Under the pieces are notes generated by a model, which worked only from the letters and a program-made list of their open reading frames with translations, had not been told where the DNA came from and did not search any database. This document shows, one piece after another, positions 48,020 through 57,017 of a stretch of DNA of 64,000 bases; position 1 is the stretch's first letter; each line of letters starts with the position of its first letter. Source of the DNA: Actinomycetota bacterium. Its GTDB lineage: Bacteria > Actinomycetota > Thermoleophilia > Miltoncostaeales > Miltoncostaeaceae. Both the position numbers and the translations under genes were made by a program. Location: NCBI GenBank assembly GCA_020636905.1, contig JACJWX010000012.1, forward strand, positions 1-64,000, written 5' to 3'.

Positions 48020-48541
48020 ATGCGTCGCCTGTTGAGTGCATGGCTGCTCCTGATGTTGGTGCTGGTGGTCGCCGCGTGCTCGGGCCAGGACTCGAGCGGT
48101 ACCGTGACTCCCCGAGCCGTCTCCGACCGGACCGCCGCCGCCGCCTTCACGCTGCCGAACCTTCGCGAGGGGAAGGATGACATCAGCCTGGTCGACTATC
48201 GCGGGCGGCCGCTGTTGATCAACTTCTGGGCGCACTGGTGCGGCCCCTGCGTGGAGGAGATGCCGGCACTCGCCGAGTTCGCTCGGGAGCATCCCGACAT
48301 CGCGGTGCTCGGGATCGCGGCCAGCGGGGACCCGGCGGCGGATCGCGACTTCGCCGAGTCCACCGGTGTCGGCTTCGACCTCGCCTCGGACCGGAGCGGC
48401 GACATCCTGGGCCACTACGGCATCAGCGGCCTCCCCGGTACCGTGCTGGTCGACCGCCAGGGCCGGGTCGTCAACACGATCTTCGGTCCGCTCACGTCCG
48501 CCGACCTCGCCCAGCTCGCCACGACGCTGCGATCGTCGTGA
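48020..48541 (+). CDS. TlpA/ResA-like thioredoxin lipoprotein
   Basis: The 173-residue protein has a lipoprotein signal (LLLMLVLVVAACSG, Cys in the lipobox) and a TlpA-like thioredoxin fold: PLLINFWAHWCGPCVEEMPALAEF with the CGPC redox pair, and the cis-Pro region GLPGTVLVDRQGRV. It probably reduces disulfides outside the membrane, for example during cytochrome c maturation. Its stop overlaps the GTG of tilS, so it heads the long housekeeping operon. Confidence 0.85.
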   Translation: MRRLLSAWLLLMLVLVVAACSGQDSSGTVTPRAVSDRTAAAAFTLPNLREGKDDISLVDYRGRPLLINFWAHWCGPCVEEMPALAEFAREHPDIAVLGIAASGDPAADRDFAESTGVGFDLASDRSGDILGHYGISGLPGTVLVDRQGRVVNTIFGPLTSADLAQLATTLRSS

Positions 48542-49845
48542 CGTCCGACGCGTCCCCGCGTGAGGCACTCGCGCGGTCGATCGAGGAACACGACGCGCCC
48601 CGACCCGGCGAAGCCGTGCTCGCGCTCGTGTCCGGAGGTCCCGATTCGATGGCGCTCATGCACCTGCTCGCCGACGCCCACGACGGTCGTGTGGAGGTAC
48701 TCACCCTGGACCACGGCCTTCGGGCCGAGGCGGCCGCCGAGTGCGCCCTCGTGCTCGAGCGGGCGCGGGCACTCGGCCTGCGGGCGCACCATCACGCGCT
48801 CGGGGTGGCCGCGGGGTCCGGTGTCCAGCAACGTGCCCGCGACGCCCGCTACCGAACCGCCCGTGCGGTGGCCGCCGAACGTGGCTGCGACGTCATCGCC
48901 GTCGCGCACACACGGGACGACCAGGCCGAGACGGTGCTGATGCGCATGGCTCGTGGCGCCGGGACCGCCGGGGCCGCGGGAATGCGGTTTCGCGAGGGCG
49001 ACCTGGTTCGGCCACTCCTGGGCGTGGCGGCCTCCGCCACCCGACGGTGGTGCGCCGAGGCGGGCATTCCGGTGGTCGACGACCCGTCCAATCGGGATCC
49101 GGCCTTCGCGCGCGTCCACGTCCGTCACCTACTCGGAGATATCGAGACGCGGTTTCCCGGCGCGGCCGTTCACATCGCGGCCCTGGCGGCGGACATGCAC
49201 GCCGAGGCCGACCTGGTCGGCGAGCTCGCCGATCAAGCCGTCCGGCGGTGCATCACGGCCGACGGCTGTTCCATCACCGCGCTGCTCGCGGAACCGGCGC
49301 CGATCCGCGGCCGTGTGATCCGCCACCTGCTGCTGGCCGCCGGCGCGCCACCGGATCGCGTCGACCGGGCGGCGGTCGCGCGCGTCATGGAGGTTGCCAC
49401 GGGGAAGGCGGGGGGCACCGAGGTGGGTGGGGTGCGCGTCGTGAAGGCGCCCGACCGCGTGCTGGCGCTGAAGACGGTCGATATCCACACCCCGGGCGAA
49501 TCCCCGCTGCCGGTGCCCGGCGAGGTCGTCTTCGGTGGAGTGCGGGTGCGGGCGGCCATGGGCGTGGCACCGGTCCCGACCGAGGCGCGTGTCGGCCTGG
49601 TGCGCGTGGGCTCGCTTCGGGTTCGCGCGCCGCGCGATGGCGATCGGCTTCCGCTGACGTCGGGCGGCCGAGCCCGGCTCGGCCGGCTGCTCGCACAGGA
49701 CGGCGTTCCGGCCGCGATGCGCTCCACGGTGCCGGTGATCGTGGACGGAGACCGGCCGATCTGGGTGGCCGGGCATCGCGCCGACCCCGCTCATCTGGCA
49801 CCGTGCGGTCAACGCGCCGTCGTGCTGGAGGTGGCACCCGCATGA
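48538..49845 (+). CDS. tilS: tRNA(Ile)-lysidine synthetase TilS
   Basis: The 435-residue protein has the PP-loop LVSGGPDSMALMHLL, GLRAEAAAECALV and the TilS signature AHTRDDQAETVLMR, followed by C-terminal domains. It modifies C34 of tRNA-Ile(CAU) to lysidine so it reads AUA. The start is GTG at 48538 (GTGA overlap with tlpA) and the stop overlaps hpt (ATGA). The tilS-hpt-ftsH order is widely conserved. Confidence 0.93.
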   Translation: MTSDASPREALARSIEEHDAPRPGEAVLALVSGGPDSMALMHLLADAHDGRVEVLTLDHGLRAEAAAECALVLERARALGLRAHHHALGVAAGSGVQQRARDARYRTARAVAAERGCDVIAVAHTRDDQAETVLMRMARGAGTAGAAGMRFREGDLVRPLLGVAASATRRWCAEAGIPVVDDPSNRDPAFARVHVRHLLGDIETRFPGAAVHIAALAADMHAEADLVGELADQAVRRCITADGCSITALLAEPAPIRGRVIRHLLLAAGAPPDRVDRAAVARVMEVATGKAGGTEVGGVRVVKAPDRVLALKTVDIHTPGESPLPVPGEVVFGGVRVRAAMGVAPVPTEARVGLVRVGSLRVRAPRDGDRLPLTSGGRARLGRLLAQDGVPAAMRSTVPVIVDGDRPIWVAGHRADPAHLAPCGQRAVVLEVAPA

Positions 49846-50378
49846 GTGAAGGACGCCCGGGCCGTGTCCTGGTGACCGAGGAGCAGCTGACCCAGCGCGT
49901 ACGCGAGCTGGGTGAGGAGGTGTCGGCGGACTACGCAGATCGCGAGGTCCTCGTGGTGGGAGTGCTGAAGGGCGCGGTGCTCTTCATCGCCGACTTCATC
50001 CGTCACCTGACGGTTCCGTGCGAGCTCGACTTCATGGCCGTCGCGTCCTATGGGGGACAGACCCACTCGTCCGGTGTGGTTCGGATCCTGAAAGACCTCG
50101 ACCACCCGATCGCCGGCAAGCACGTGCTGCTCGTCGAGGACATCATCGACTCCGGGCTGACGCTCAGTTACCTCATGCGGAACCTGGCCTCGCGCCAGCC
50201 GGCGTCCCTCGAGATCTGCACGCTGCTCACCAAGCCAGGGCACCGCCGCCTGTCGACGCAGCCGAAGTACGTCGGTTTCGACCTCCCGGACGAGTTCGTG
50301 GTCGGGTATGGACTCGACCATGCCGAACGCTTCCGAAACCTCCCGCACATCGCCACCCTCGAGTTGCAGGACCCGTAG
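49842..50378 (+). CDS. hpt: Hypoxanthine phosphoribosyltransferase
   Basis: The 178-residue protein has the PRPP-binding loop HVLLVEDIIDSGLTLSYL, VLVVGVLKGAVLFIADFIRHL and the base-binding KYVGFDLPDEFVVGYGLD. It salvages hypoxanthine and guanine. ATG at 49842 overlaps the tilS stop. The length is normal. Confidence 0.95.
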   Translation: MSEGRPGRVLVTEEQLTQRVRELGEEVSADYADREVLVVGVLKGAVLFIADFIRHLTVPCELDFMAVASYGGQTHSSGVVRILKDLDHPIAGKHVLLVEDIIDSGLTLSYLMRNLASRQPASLEICTLLTKPGHRRLSTQPKYVGFDLPDEFVVGYGLDHAERFRNLPHIATLELQDP

Positions 50379-50489
50379 CGGCGACCTCCCGGCGGGCCGC
50401 TGCTATCCTCAGCGATCCGAGATGCCGATACCTGCCTCGACACCGCACACGCCGGATGCGACTCCCGTGGATGACTCAGTGAGGGTGAT

Positions 50490-52430
50490 GTGAACCGGTT
50501 CTTTCGGAGCGCAGCGTTCCCCATCCTGATCGTCCTGCTGCTGGCCTTCGTGGCGCAGCGCCTGGTGGTCTCCAACTCCGGGTCCCAGCGCACGCCGGAC
50601 TTCCCGGCGCTGATGCAGATGATCCAGAGCAAGAACATCAAGTCGGCCGAGATCGACCTCCCCGCGCAGGAGGTGAAGCTCACCGACAACGCCGGCGACA
50701 CGTTCAGCACCGGCTACCCGGACGATTACGGCGACAACCTCACCAACGCCCTCGACGACGCGGGAGTGAGCTACACGGTCAAGGGGCGCGCAACCAGCGC
50801 CTGGTGGAGCTTCCTGCTGACGCTCGCGCCGTTCGTCCTGTTCATCTTCTTCTGGATCTACCTGATGAACCGCATGCAGGGTGGCGGCACGAAGGTGATG
50901 AGCTTCGGCAAGTCGCGGGCGAAGCGCATGTCGATGGACGCGCCGAAGATCACGTTCAAGGACGTCGCCGGCGCCGATGAGGCGGTCGAGGAGCTCCACG
51001 AGATCAAGGAGTTCCTGGAGAACCCCAAGAAGTTCCAGGCCCTCGGTGCCCGGATCCCGAAGGGCGTTCTGCTCTTCGGCCCTCCCGGTACCGGTAAGAC
51101 CCTCCTGGCCCGGGCGGTGGCCGGCGAGGCGGGCGTGCCGTTCTTCTCGATCTCCGGTTCCGACTTCGTGGAGATGTTCGTGGGCGTCGGCGCCAGCCGG
51201 GTCCGCGACCTGTTCGAGCAGGCGAAGCAGAACTCGCCCTGCATCATCTTCATGGACGAGATCGACGCCGTTGGACGTCACCGCGGCGCCGGCCTCGGCG
51301 GCGGCCACGACGAGCGCGAGCAGACGCTGAACCAGCTCCTCGTCGAGATGGACGGCTTCGAGGCGAAGGACAACATCATCCTCATCGCCGCCACCAACCG
51401 ACCCGACGTCCTCGACCCCGCGCTCCTGCGGCCGGGACGCTTCGACCGTCAGATCGTCGTGGATCGCCCGGACCGGGCGGGACGAGCCGAGATCCTGAAG
51501 GTGCACACCAAGGGCAAACCGATCGCCAAGGAAATCGATCTGAGCACCCTCGCCGGGCAGACCCCGGGCTTCACGGGTGCCGATCTCGCCAACCTCGTCA
51601 ATGAGGCGGCACTGCTGGCGGCGCGTCGCGGCAAGCGCGTCATCGAGCAGGACGAGCTCGAGGAAGGGATCATGCGCGTCATCGCCGGTCCCGAAAAGAA
51701 GAGCCGGCTCCTCTCCGAGAAGGAACGGGCGGTCACCGCGTACCACGAGATGGGCCACGCGCTCGTCGGGCATTTCCTGCCCAACTCCGATCCGGTGCAC
51801 AAGATCAGCATCGTGTCCCGTGGCCAGGCCCTCGGTGTCACCGTGTCGATGCCCACCGAGGACAAGTTCAACCGCACCCGCGCGGAACTCGAAGACGAGA
51901 TGGCCATGACCCTTGGCGGTCGCGCCGCCGAGGAGATCGTCTTCAACGAGATCACCACCGGGGCCTCGAGCGATCTCGAGCGTGTCACCCAGACGGCGAA
52001 GGCCATGGCGATGCGCTTCGGAATGAGCGACAAGCTCGGTCCGCGCGTGCTCGGCCACAGCCAGGGGGCGCCGTTCCTCGGTCGCGACCTCCACTCGGAA
52101 CCCGACTACTCCGACGACACCGCCCGTCAGATCGACGCCGAGATCCGGCGGATGATCGAGGACGCCCATCAGCGGGCGCGCGACATCCTCTACGAGCATC
52201 GCGATCATCTGGAGTCGATCAGCCAGGTGCTGCTGCGACGCGAGACGATCGAGCGCGAGGAATTCCTGGCACTGCTCGCGGGCGCGTCCGAGGAGGACGT
52301 GTTCCGGGCAAAGGACGAGGAGACCGAACGCCGTCTCAAGGACGGCAGCTCGACCCCCACCGAGGACGCGGGGAGTCGCCGACCCGTGATTCCGCCCGGA
52401 ACGTCGGGGCAACCCGTCGCCGAGGGCTAA
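50490..52430 (+). CDS. ftsH: ATP-dependent zinc metalloprotease FtsH
   Basis: The 646-residue protein has an N-terminal membrane helix (FPILIVLLLAFVAQRLV), a periplasmic domain, a second helix (FLLTLAPFVLFIFFWIYLM), an AAA+ domain (Walker A GPPGTGKT, SDFVEMFVGVGASRVRDLF, IIFMDEIDAVG, second region of homology RPGRFDRQI) and a metalloprotease domain. The zinc motif reads HEMGH where most FtsH proteins have HEAGH; HExxH is kept. It degrades membrane and regulatory proteins as a hexamer. The start is GTG at 50490. The C-terminal 60 residues are acidic and low-complexity. Confidence 0.96.
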   Translation: MNRFFRSAAFPILIVLLLAFVAQRLVVSNSGSQRTPDFPALMQMIQSKNIKSAEIDLPAQEVKLTDNAGDTFSTGYPDDYGDNLTNALDDAGVSYTVKGRATSAWWSFLLTLAPFVLFIFFWIYLMNRMQGGGTKVMSFGKSRAKRMSMDAPKITFKDVAGADEAVEELHEIKEFLENPKKFQALGARIPKGVLLFGPPGTGKTLLARAVAGEAGVPFFSISGSDFVEMFVGVGASRVRDLFEQAKQNSPCIIFMDEIDAVGRHRGAGLGGGHDEREQTLNQLLVEMDGFEAKDNIILIAATNRPDVLDPALLRPGRFDRQIVVDRPDRAGRAEILKVHTKGKPIAKEIDLSTLAGQTPGFTGADLANLVNEAALLAARRGKRVIEQDELEEGIMRVIAGPEKKSRLLSEKERAVTAYHEMGHALVGHFLPNSDPVHKISIVSRGQALGVTVSMPTEDKFNRTRAELEDEMAMTLGGRAAEEIVFNEITTGASSDLERVTQTAKAMAMRFGMSDKLGPRVLGHSQGAPFLGRDLHSEPDYSDDTARQIDAEIRRMIEDAHQRARDILYEHRDHLESISQVLLRRETIEREEFLALLAGASEEDVFRAKDEETERRLKDGSSTPTEDAGSRRPVIPPGTSGQPVAEG

Positions 52431-52473
52431 CACCCCAGCGGCTCCGCTCGCCTGGCTCGACGCCCCCGCGGTC

Positions 52474-53265
52474 ATGGGGGTGGTCAACGTCACGCCCGAC
52501 TCGTTCTCGGACGGCGGCGAACACCTCGCACTGCCCGCCGCGCTGGCGACCATTCGGCGGATGGCCGCCGACGGCGCCGCAATCGTCGACGTCGGCGCCG
52601 AGAGCACGCGTCCGGGGGCCGACCGGGTGGGCGCGGACGAACAGCTGCGGCGCCTCGACCCGCTCTTCGACGCGCTCGGTCGTGATCCGGCGGGCGTTCC
52701 GCTCTCGATCGACACGACGTCGGCCGCTGTCGCCGACCGCGCCACGGCCGCCGGCGCGGGGCTCGTGAACGACATCAGCGCCGGCCGGGAGGATCCCGAC
52801 CTGTTCGGACTGGTGGCCGACCGTGGGGTCGATCTCTGCCTCATGCACATGCGCGGGCAGCCCAGGGACATGCAGGACCGGCCCGAGTACGCGGATGTGG
52901 TCGACGAGGTGTGCGCGTTCCTGGAGGAGCGGATGCGGGCGGCGGTCGGGGCCGGTGTCGCCGAGGAACGCATCGTGCTCGATCCGGGCATCGGCTTCGG
53001 CAAGACCCTCGACCACAATCTCGCGCTGATCGCCGGGATCGGGCGGATGGCGGCCCTCGGGCGGCCGGTGCTGGTGGGGGCCTCCCGGAAGGGCATGGTG
53101 GGACTCATCACCCAGCGTCCGATCGAGGGCCGACTGGCGGGCAGCGTCGGCGCCGCCCTGGCGGCCGTGGCTCACGGTGCGGCGGTGCTGCGGGTGCACG
53201 ACGTCGCCGAAACCGTCGACGCGCTCCGGGTCTGGGCCGCCGTGGAGGCCCGTTCGCGTGGTTGA
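52474..53265 (+). CDS. folP: Dihydropteroate synthase
   Basis: The 263-residue reading begins MGVVNVTPDSFSDGG and has VDVGAESTRPGA, LSIDTT, LVNDISAG, LCLMHMRGQP, VLDPGIGFGKT and LVGASRKGMVG, all DHPS signatures. It joins p-aminobenzoate to the pterin in folate synthesis. The start is a puzzle: family proteins carry about ten residues before this Met, and the in-frame codons back to a stop at 52387 include WLDAPAV but no ATG, GTG or TTG. Either ATG 52474 is used without a clear ribosome site, or an unusual start codon is used upstream. Confidence 0.92.
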   Translation: MGVVNVTPDSFSDGGEHLALPAALATIRRMAADGAAIVDVGAESTRPGADRVGADEQLRRLDPLFDALGRDPAGVPLSIDTTSAAVADRATAAGAGLVNDISAGREDPDLFGLVADRGVDLCLMHMRGQPRDMQDRPEYADVVDEVCAFLEERMRAAVGAGVAEERIVLDPGIGFGKTLDHNLALIAGIGRMAALGRPVLVGASRKGMVGLITQRPIEGRLAGSVGAALAAVAHGAAVLRVHDVAETVDALRVWAAVEARSRG

Positions 53266-54172
53266 TCGGGTCTCGATCCACATCCGGGGACTCGAGGTGT
53301 TCGGCTACCACGGCGTCCACGAGGAGGAGCGCCGGCTCGGGCAGCGGTTCGTGGTGGACGTGGATCTGGAGCTGCTCGCGTGTCCGGGGGTCGCCTCGGA
53401 CGCATTGGACGGAACGGTGGACTACGCGGCCCTGACCGCGGCCGTCGCCGATATCGTCGCCGGCCCCCCGAGCCGCCTGATCGAGCACCTGGCCGGGCGC
53501 ATCGCCGATCTCGCCCTGGACCACCCGCTCGCGGACCGCGTCACGGTGGGAATCGACAAGCCGCAGGTCGCCCTTCCGCATCAGGTCCGCGCCACCGGTG
53601 TGCGCCTGCAGCGACGCCGACTCCACACCTACTGGATCGGTCTCGGAGGGAATCTCGGCGACCGTCTCGCCGCACTGCAGGCGATGCTCGACGCCACCGC
53701 CGCGCGGGGAGTCCTGGTCGATGCCGTCTCCCCGGTCTACGAGACCGCGCCACAACTGGTGACCGAGCAGCCCGATTTCCTGAACGCCGCCGTTCGAGTC
53801 CGAAGCACCCTGGCGCCGTGGCGGATGCTGGCCCTTCTGAAGCGCCTGGAACGGCGCCTTGGGCGCACGACCGGGGGACCGCGCTTCGGACCGCGTCCCA
53901 TCGACGCCGACATCCTGCTCTGGGATGGCGGTGCTTGGGTGGACGACCGCCTCTCGATCCCGCACCCGCGCCTGGCGGTTCGCAGGTTCGCGCTGGTGCC
54001 GCTGCTGGCGATCCATCCCGACGCCGCCCTTCCGGACGGGACGCGCATCGACGCGCTCGAGCGAGACCTCCCTGCCGGGGAAGACCGCGTCGCGCGGTTC
54101 GCGGGTGAGCTGCGGGTCCCCGACGCGGGCGCGCCCGGCGCCCCATCCGGCTCGGTGACGGAGCCCGCCTGA
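53258..54172 (+). CDS. folBK: FolB-FolK fusion: dihydroneopterin aldolase and HPPK
   Basis: The 304-residue protein fuses two folate enzymes. Residues 1-120 are FolB-like (IRGLEVFGYHGVHEEERRLGQRFVVDVDLEL, SRLIEHLAGRIADL). Residues from about 127 are FolK (TYWIGLGGNLGDRLAALQAML, RPIDADILLWDG, IPHPRLAVRRFALVPLLAI). The chain should retain both activities, channelling 7,8-dihydroneopterin toward DHPS, whose gene is just upstream. GTG at 53258 overlaps folP by eight bases. Confidence 0.93.
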   Translation: MVDRVSIHIRGLEVFGYHGVHEEERRLGQRFVVDVDLELLACPGVASDALDGTVDYAALTAAVADIVAGPPSRLIEHLAGRIADLALDHPLADRVTVGIDKPQVALPHQVRATGVRLQRRRLHTYWIGLGGNLGDRLAALQAMLDATAARGVLVDAVSPVYETAPQLVTEQPDFLNAAVRVRSTLAPWRMLALLKRLERRLGRTTGGPRFGPRPIDADILLWDGGAWVDDRLSIPHPRLAVRRFALVPLLAIHPDAALPDGTRIDALERDLPAGEDRVARFAGELRVPDAGAPGAPSGSVTEPA

Positions 54173-54283
54173 CCGGCCGGTGTGTCCGCACGGACCTCGG
54201 CGACCCGGTGCCGCGCGGGGACATGGCGGTTGGCACATTCCGAAAGGGGCGCTCTAAACTGGTTCGCCGGAGCAACAAGGAGC

Positions 54284-54604
54284 ATGAAGGTGTCGCACAC
54301 CGACGAACTCGATGAGTACGAGGCGGAACTCGAACTCCGCCTGCGGCGCGAATACAACGACGTGTACCCGATGTTCTCCTACTGCGTGCTCACGCAGGAG
54401 ACGACCTATCTCTGCAATCACCTCGAGCGGAACATCACGGCGCACCCGTCGTACCCGCTCTTCCACGTCGTGATGGAGGACGTCTGGGTGTGGGACAAGA
54501 ACCGCCCGTCGCGCATCATTCCCCGGGTCGAGGTGGACACCACCCAGGACGTGACCGTCGAGATCCTGCGTCCTGCTGACGCTCCGGAGCCGTCGGACGG
54601 ATGA
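54284..54604 (+). CDS. DUF2469-family protein
   Basis: The 106-residue protein reads DELDEYEAELELRLRREYNDVYPMFSYCVLTQETTYLCNHLE and MEDVWVWDKNRPSRIIPRVEV, the DUF2469 pattern essentially restricted to actinobacteria. The function is unknown. ATG at 54284 follows AAGGAGC; earlier in-frame starts lie in the AT-richer promoter-like region. It overlaps coaX by four bases. Confidence 0.88.
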   Translation: MKVSHTDELDEYEAELELRLRREYNDVYPMFSYCVLTQETTYLCNHLERNITAHPSYPLFHVVMEDVWVWDKNRPSRIIPRVEVDTTQDVTVEILRPADAPEPSDG

Positions 54605-55383
54605 GCCATCTGCTGGCGATCGATGTGGGGAACACCCACACACTGGCCGGCGTCTTCGAGGGCGAGACACTGCTCCACGAGTGGCGGATCTCCACCAACC
54701 GGGGATCGACCGAGGACGAGCTCGCCGCCGCCCACGACCAGATCCTGCGTCTGCGCGGCGGGAGCCTCGACGACCTCGATTCGATGATCGTGGCGTCGGT
54801 GGTCCCGGCTCTGACCGCCGGCTACCGGGCGCTCGGCGCGCGGTACATGCATCGGCCCGCTCTCGTGGTCGGCCCCGGCGTCCGCACCGGAATGCCGCTC
54901 GCGATCGACAATCCCCGCGAGCTCGGCGCGGACCGGCTGGTCAACGCGGTGGCGGCGTATCGGCGTTTCGGCGGCCCCTGCATCGTGGTCGACCTGGGCA
55001 CCGCGACCACGTTCGATGCCGTTTCCGAGCAGGGTGAGTACCTCGGCGGTGCGATCGCACCGGGGATCGAGACGTCGCTCGAAGCCCTGACGGCGCGAGC
55101 GGCCCGTCTGGCCAAGGTCGACCTGGTGCCCCCACAACGCTGTATCGGGCGATCGACGGTCGAGAGCATGCGCTCCGGGGTCATCCTCGGGGCGGTGGCG
55201 ATGGTCGACGGACTCGTCTCGCGCATCCGCGAGGAGCTCGGGGGAACCGCCAGGGTCGTCGCCACCGGAGGCCTCGCCCCGATGGTCTGCGCGTTGTCGG
55301 AAGAGGTGGACGAGAACGATCCGATGCTGACGCTGGACGGCCTGCGCATCATCCACGAGATGAACGCCGGGGCAGACCGATGA
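54601..55383 (+). CDS. coaX: Type III pantothenate kinase
   Basis: The 260-residue protein has the ASKHA signatures of CoaX: LLAIDVGNTHTLAGVFEG (phosphate 1), GPGVRTGMPLAIDNPRELGADRLVNAVAA and CIVVDLGTATTFDAV, then EYLGGAIAPGIETSLEAL. It phosphorylates pantothenate, the first step of CoA synthesis. It overlaps both neighbours (ATGA on each side). Confidence 0.95.
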   Translation: MSHLLAIDVGNTHTLAGVFEGETLLHEWRISTNRGSTEDELAAAHDQILRLRGGSLDDLDSMIVASVVPALTAGYRALGARYMHRPALVVGPGVRTGMPLAIDNPRELGADRLVNAVAAYRRFGGPCIVVDLGTATTFDAVSEQGEYLGGAIAPGIETSLEALTARAARLAKVDLVPPQRCIGRSTVESMRSGVILGAVAMVDGLVSRIREELGGTARVVATGGLAPMVCALSEEVDENDPMLTLDGLRIIHEMNAGADR

Positions 55384-56447
55384 AGAAGCGCATGCGCCAG
55401 GCGCTCGCCGATCGGGAACCGCCGGCCCCCGCCCGGGCGGGAGCGGACGCATGGCCGCTGAGCGAGCCGTTCCGCGTCGGCGGTGTCGAGATCCCGAATC
55501 GTGTGGTGCAGGCGCCCCTCGCCGGCATCGCCAACTGGCCGTTCCGCCTCCAGGCGCAGCGGCACGGCGCGGGCCTCGCCGTGTCCGAGATGATCGCGAG
55601 CATGGGCGTCGCCCACGGCAACCAGCGCACCGTCGACATGCTGGAGGTCGATCCGCGGGAGGGCCTCACCGCGATCCAGGTCTTCGGCGCGAGCCCCGAC
55701 GCGATGGCGAGTGCCGCCCGGGCCGCCGAGGCGGCCGGCGCCTGCATGGTGGACATCAACATGGGGTGCCCCGTGCACAAGGTCTGCAAGACCGGCGCGG
55801 GGTCGTCGCTGCTCGGCGATCCGGAGCTGGCCGAGCGCGTGGTCGCCGCGATGGTCGACGCGGTGTCGATCCCGGTCACCGTCAAGATGCGCCGCGGCCT
55901 CACCCCTGACGAGGCGCGGCCGGTCGACTTCGCCAGGAGGATGGAGGACGCCGGCGCATCGGCGATCGCGTTCCACCCCCGCGCCGCGGCCGAGGAGTAC
56001 CGCGGGCAGGCCGATCACACCATCACCACACGGGTCGTGGAGGCGGTGGACATTCCCGTGGTGGCGAGCGGTGACATCACCACGGCGGAGCGAGCGAGGG
56101 CGGTGCACGAGGAGACCGGCTGCGCCGCCGTGATGATCGGCCGCGCCGCGCTCGGAAACCCGTGGATCTTCCATGCGATGGCGACCGGTGAACCGAGCCG
56201 GCGACCGGCACTCGACGGCGTGATCGAGGAACTCTGCTCGTTCGCCCTCGATCAGCGCCGGGTCCTCGGCGATCGGCGGGCGATGCACGTGCTGCGGAAG
56301 TTCTATCCCTGGTACCTGGCCGGCGAGCCGGTCGACCAGGGCACCGTCGCGGACCTGTTGCGCATCGACGATCTCGACACGGTCCTGGATCGGCTCCGTG
56401 GTCTCGCGACGGGGGATCCGCTTGCAACCGTACCCGGGCTGAACTAG
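55380..56447 (+). CDS. dus: tRNA-dihydrouridine synthase, DusB-like
   Basis: The 355-residue TIM-barrel flavoprotein has VVQAPLAGIANWPFRLQAQRHGAGLAVSEM, VDINMGCPVHKVCKTGAGSSLL with the catalytic Cys in GCP, VTVKMRRG, AIAFHPRAAAEEYRGQADH and VMIGRAALGNPWIF. It reduces uridines in tRNA D-loops. It starts at 55380, overlapping coaX, and precedes greA. Confidence 0.94.
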   Translation: MKKRMRQALADREPPAPARAGADAWPLSEPFRVGGVEIPNRVVQAPLAGIANWPFRLQAQRHGAGLAVSEMIASMGVAHGNQRTVDMLEVDPREGLTAIQVFGASPDAMASAARAAEAAGACMVDINMGCPVHKVCKTGAGSSLLGDPELAERVVAAMVDAVSIPVTVKMRRGLTPDEARPVDFARRMEDAGASAIAFHPRAAAEEYRGQADHTITTRVVEAVDIPVVASGDITTAERARAVHEETGCAAVMIGRAALGNPWIFHAMATGEPSRRPALDGVIEELCSFALDQRRVLGDRRAMHVLRKFYPWYLAGEPVDQGTVADLLRIDDLDTVLDRLRGLATGDPLATVPGLN

Positions 56448-56528
56448 CGTTCTGCGCCGCTCTCGACCTGTACTTCCCGCGGATCCGCGACGGCGACGGC
56501 CGTGCGTGGACGAAGGAGATCCAGCCTG

Positions 56529-57017
56529 ATGGACCGTGAAGTCATCCTCACCGAAGAGGGGTATCGCAAGCTCAAGGAAGAGATCGAATACCTCTCCACC
56601 GCCAAGCGCCGCGAGGTTGCTGAACGCATCAAAGAAGCCCGCGAGTTCGGCGACATCTCGGAGAACTCCGAGTACGACGACGCCAAGAACGAACAGGCGC
56701 ACGTCGAGAGTCGTATCCAGATTCTCGAGCAGAAACTCCGCAACGCCCGGATCGTGGACACCGAGCACATCGCGACCGACACCGTGTCGATCGGCGCGAA
56801 GGTGACGCTCAAGAACACCAAGAGCAAGGAGCAGGTCGAGTACTCCATCGTGGGGTCCTCGGAGGCCAACCCGCGCAGGGGACGCCTGTCCAACGAGAGC
56901 CCGGTCGGCAAGGCGCTGCTCGGCCGCAAGAAGGGCGAGAAGGTCACCGTGCCCGCTCCCCGCGGCGCGATCGAGTACCAGGTCGTGAAGATCGAGGCGG
57001 GGGATGCCGGCGACTGA
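56529..57017 (+). CDS. greA: Transcription elongation factor GreA
   Basis: The 162-residue protein begins VILTEEGYRKLKEEIEYLSTAKRREVAERIKEAREFGDISENSEYDDAKNEQ, the coiled coil whose acidic tip (DISENSEYDD) enters RNA polymerase to stimulate transcript cleavage, then a C-terminal FKBP-like domain. ATG at 56529 has AAGGAG 12 bases upstream; an in-frame GTG at 56502 would overlap it. It overlaps lysS by 14 bases. Confidence 0.95.
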   Translation: MDREVILTEEGYRKLKEEIEYLSTAKRREVAERIKEAREFGDISENSEYDDAKNEQAHVESRIQILEQKLRNARIVDTEHIATDTVSIGAKVTLKNTKSKEQVEYSIVGSSEANPRRGRLSNESPVGKALLGRKKGEKVTVPAPRGAIEYQVVKIEAGDAGD

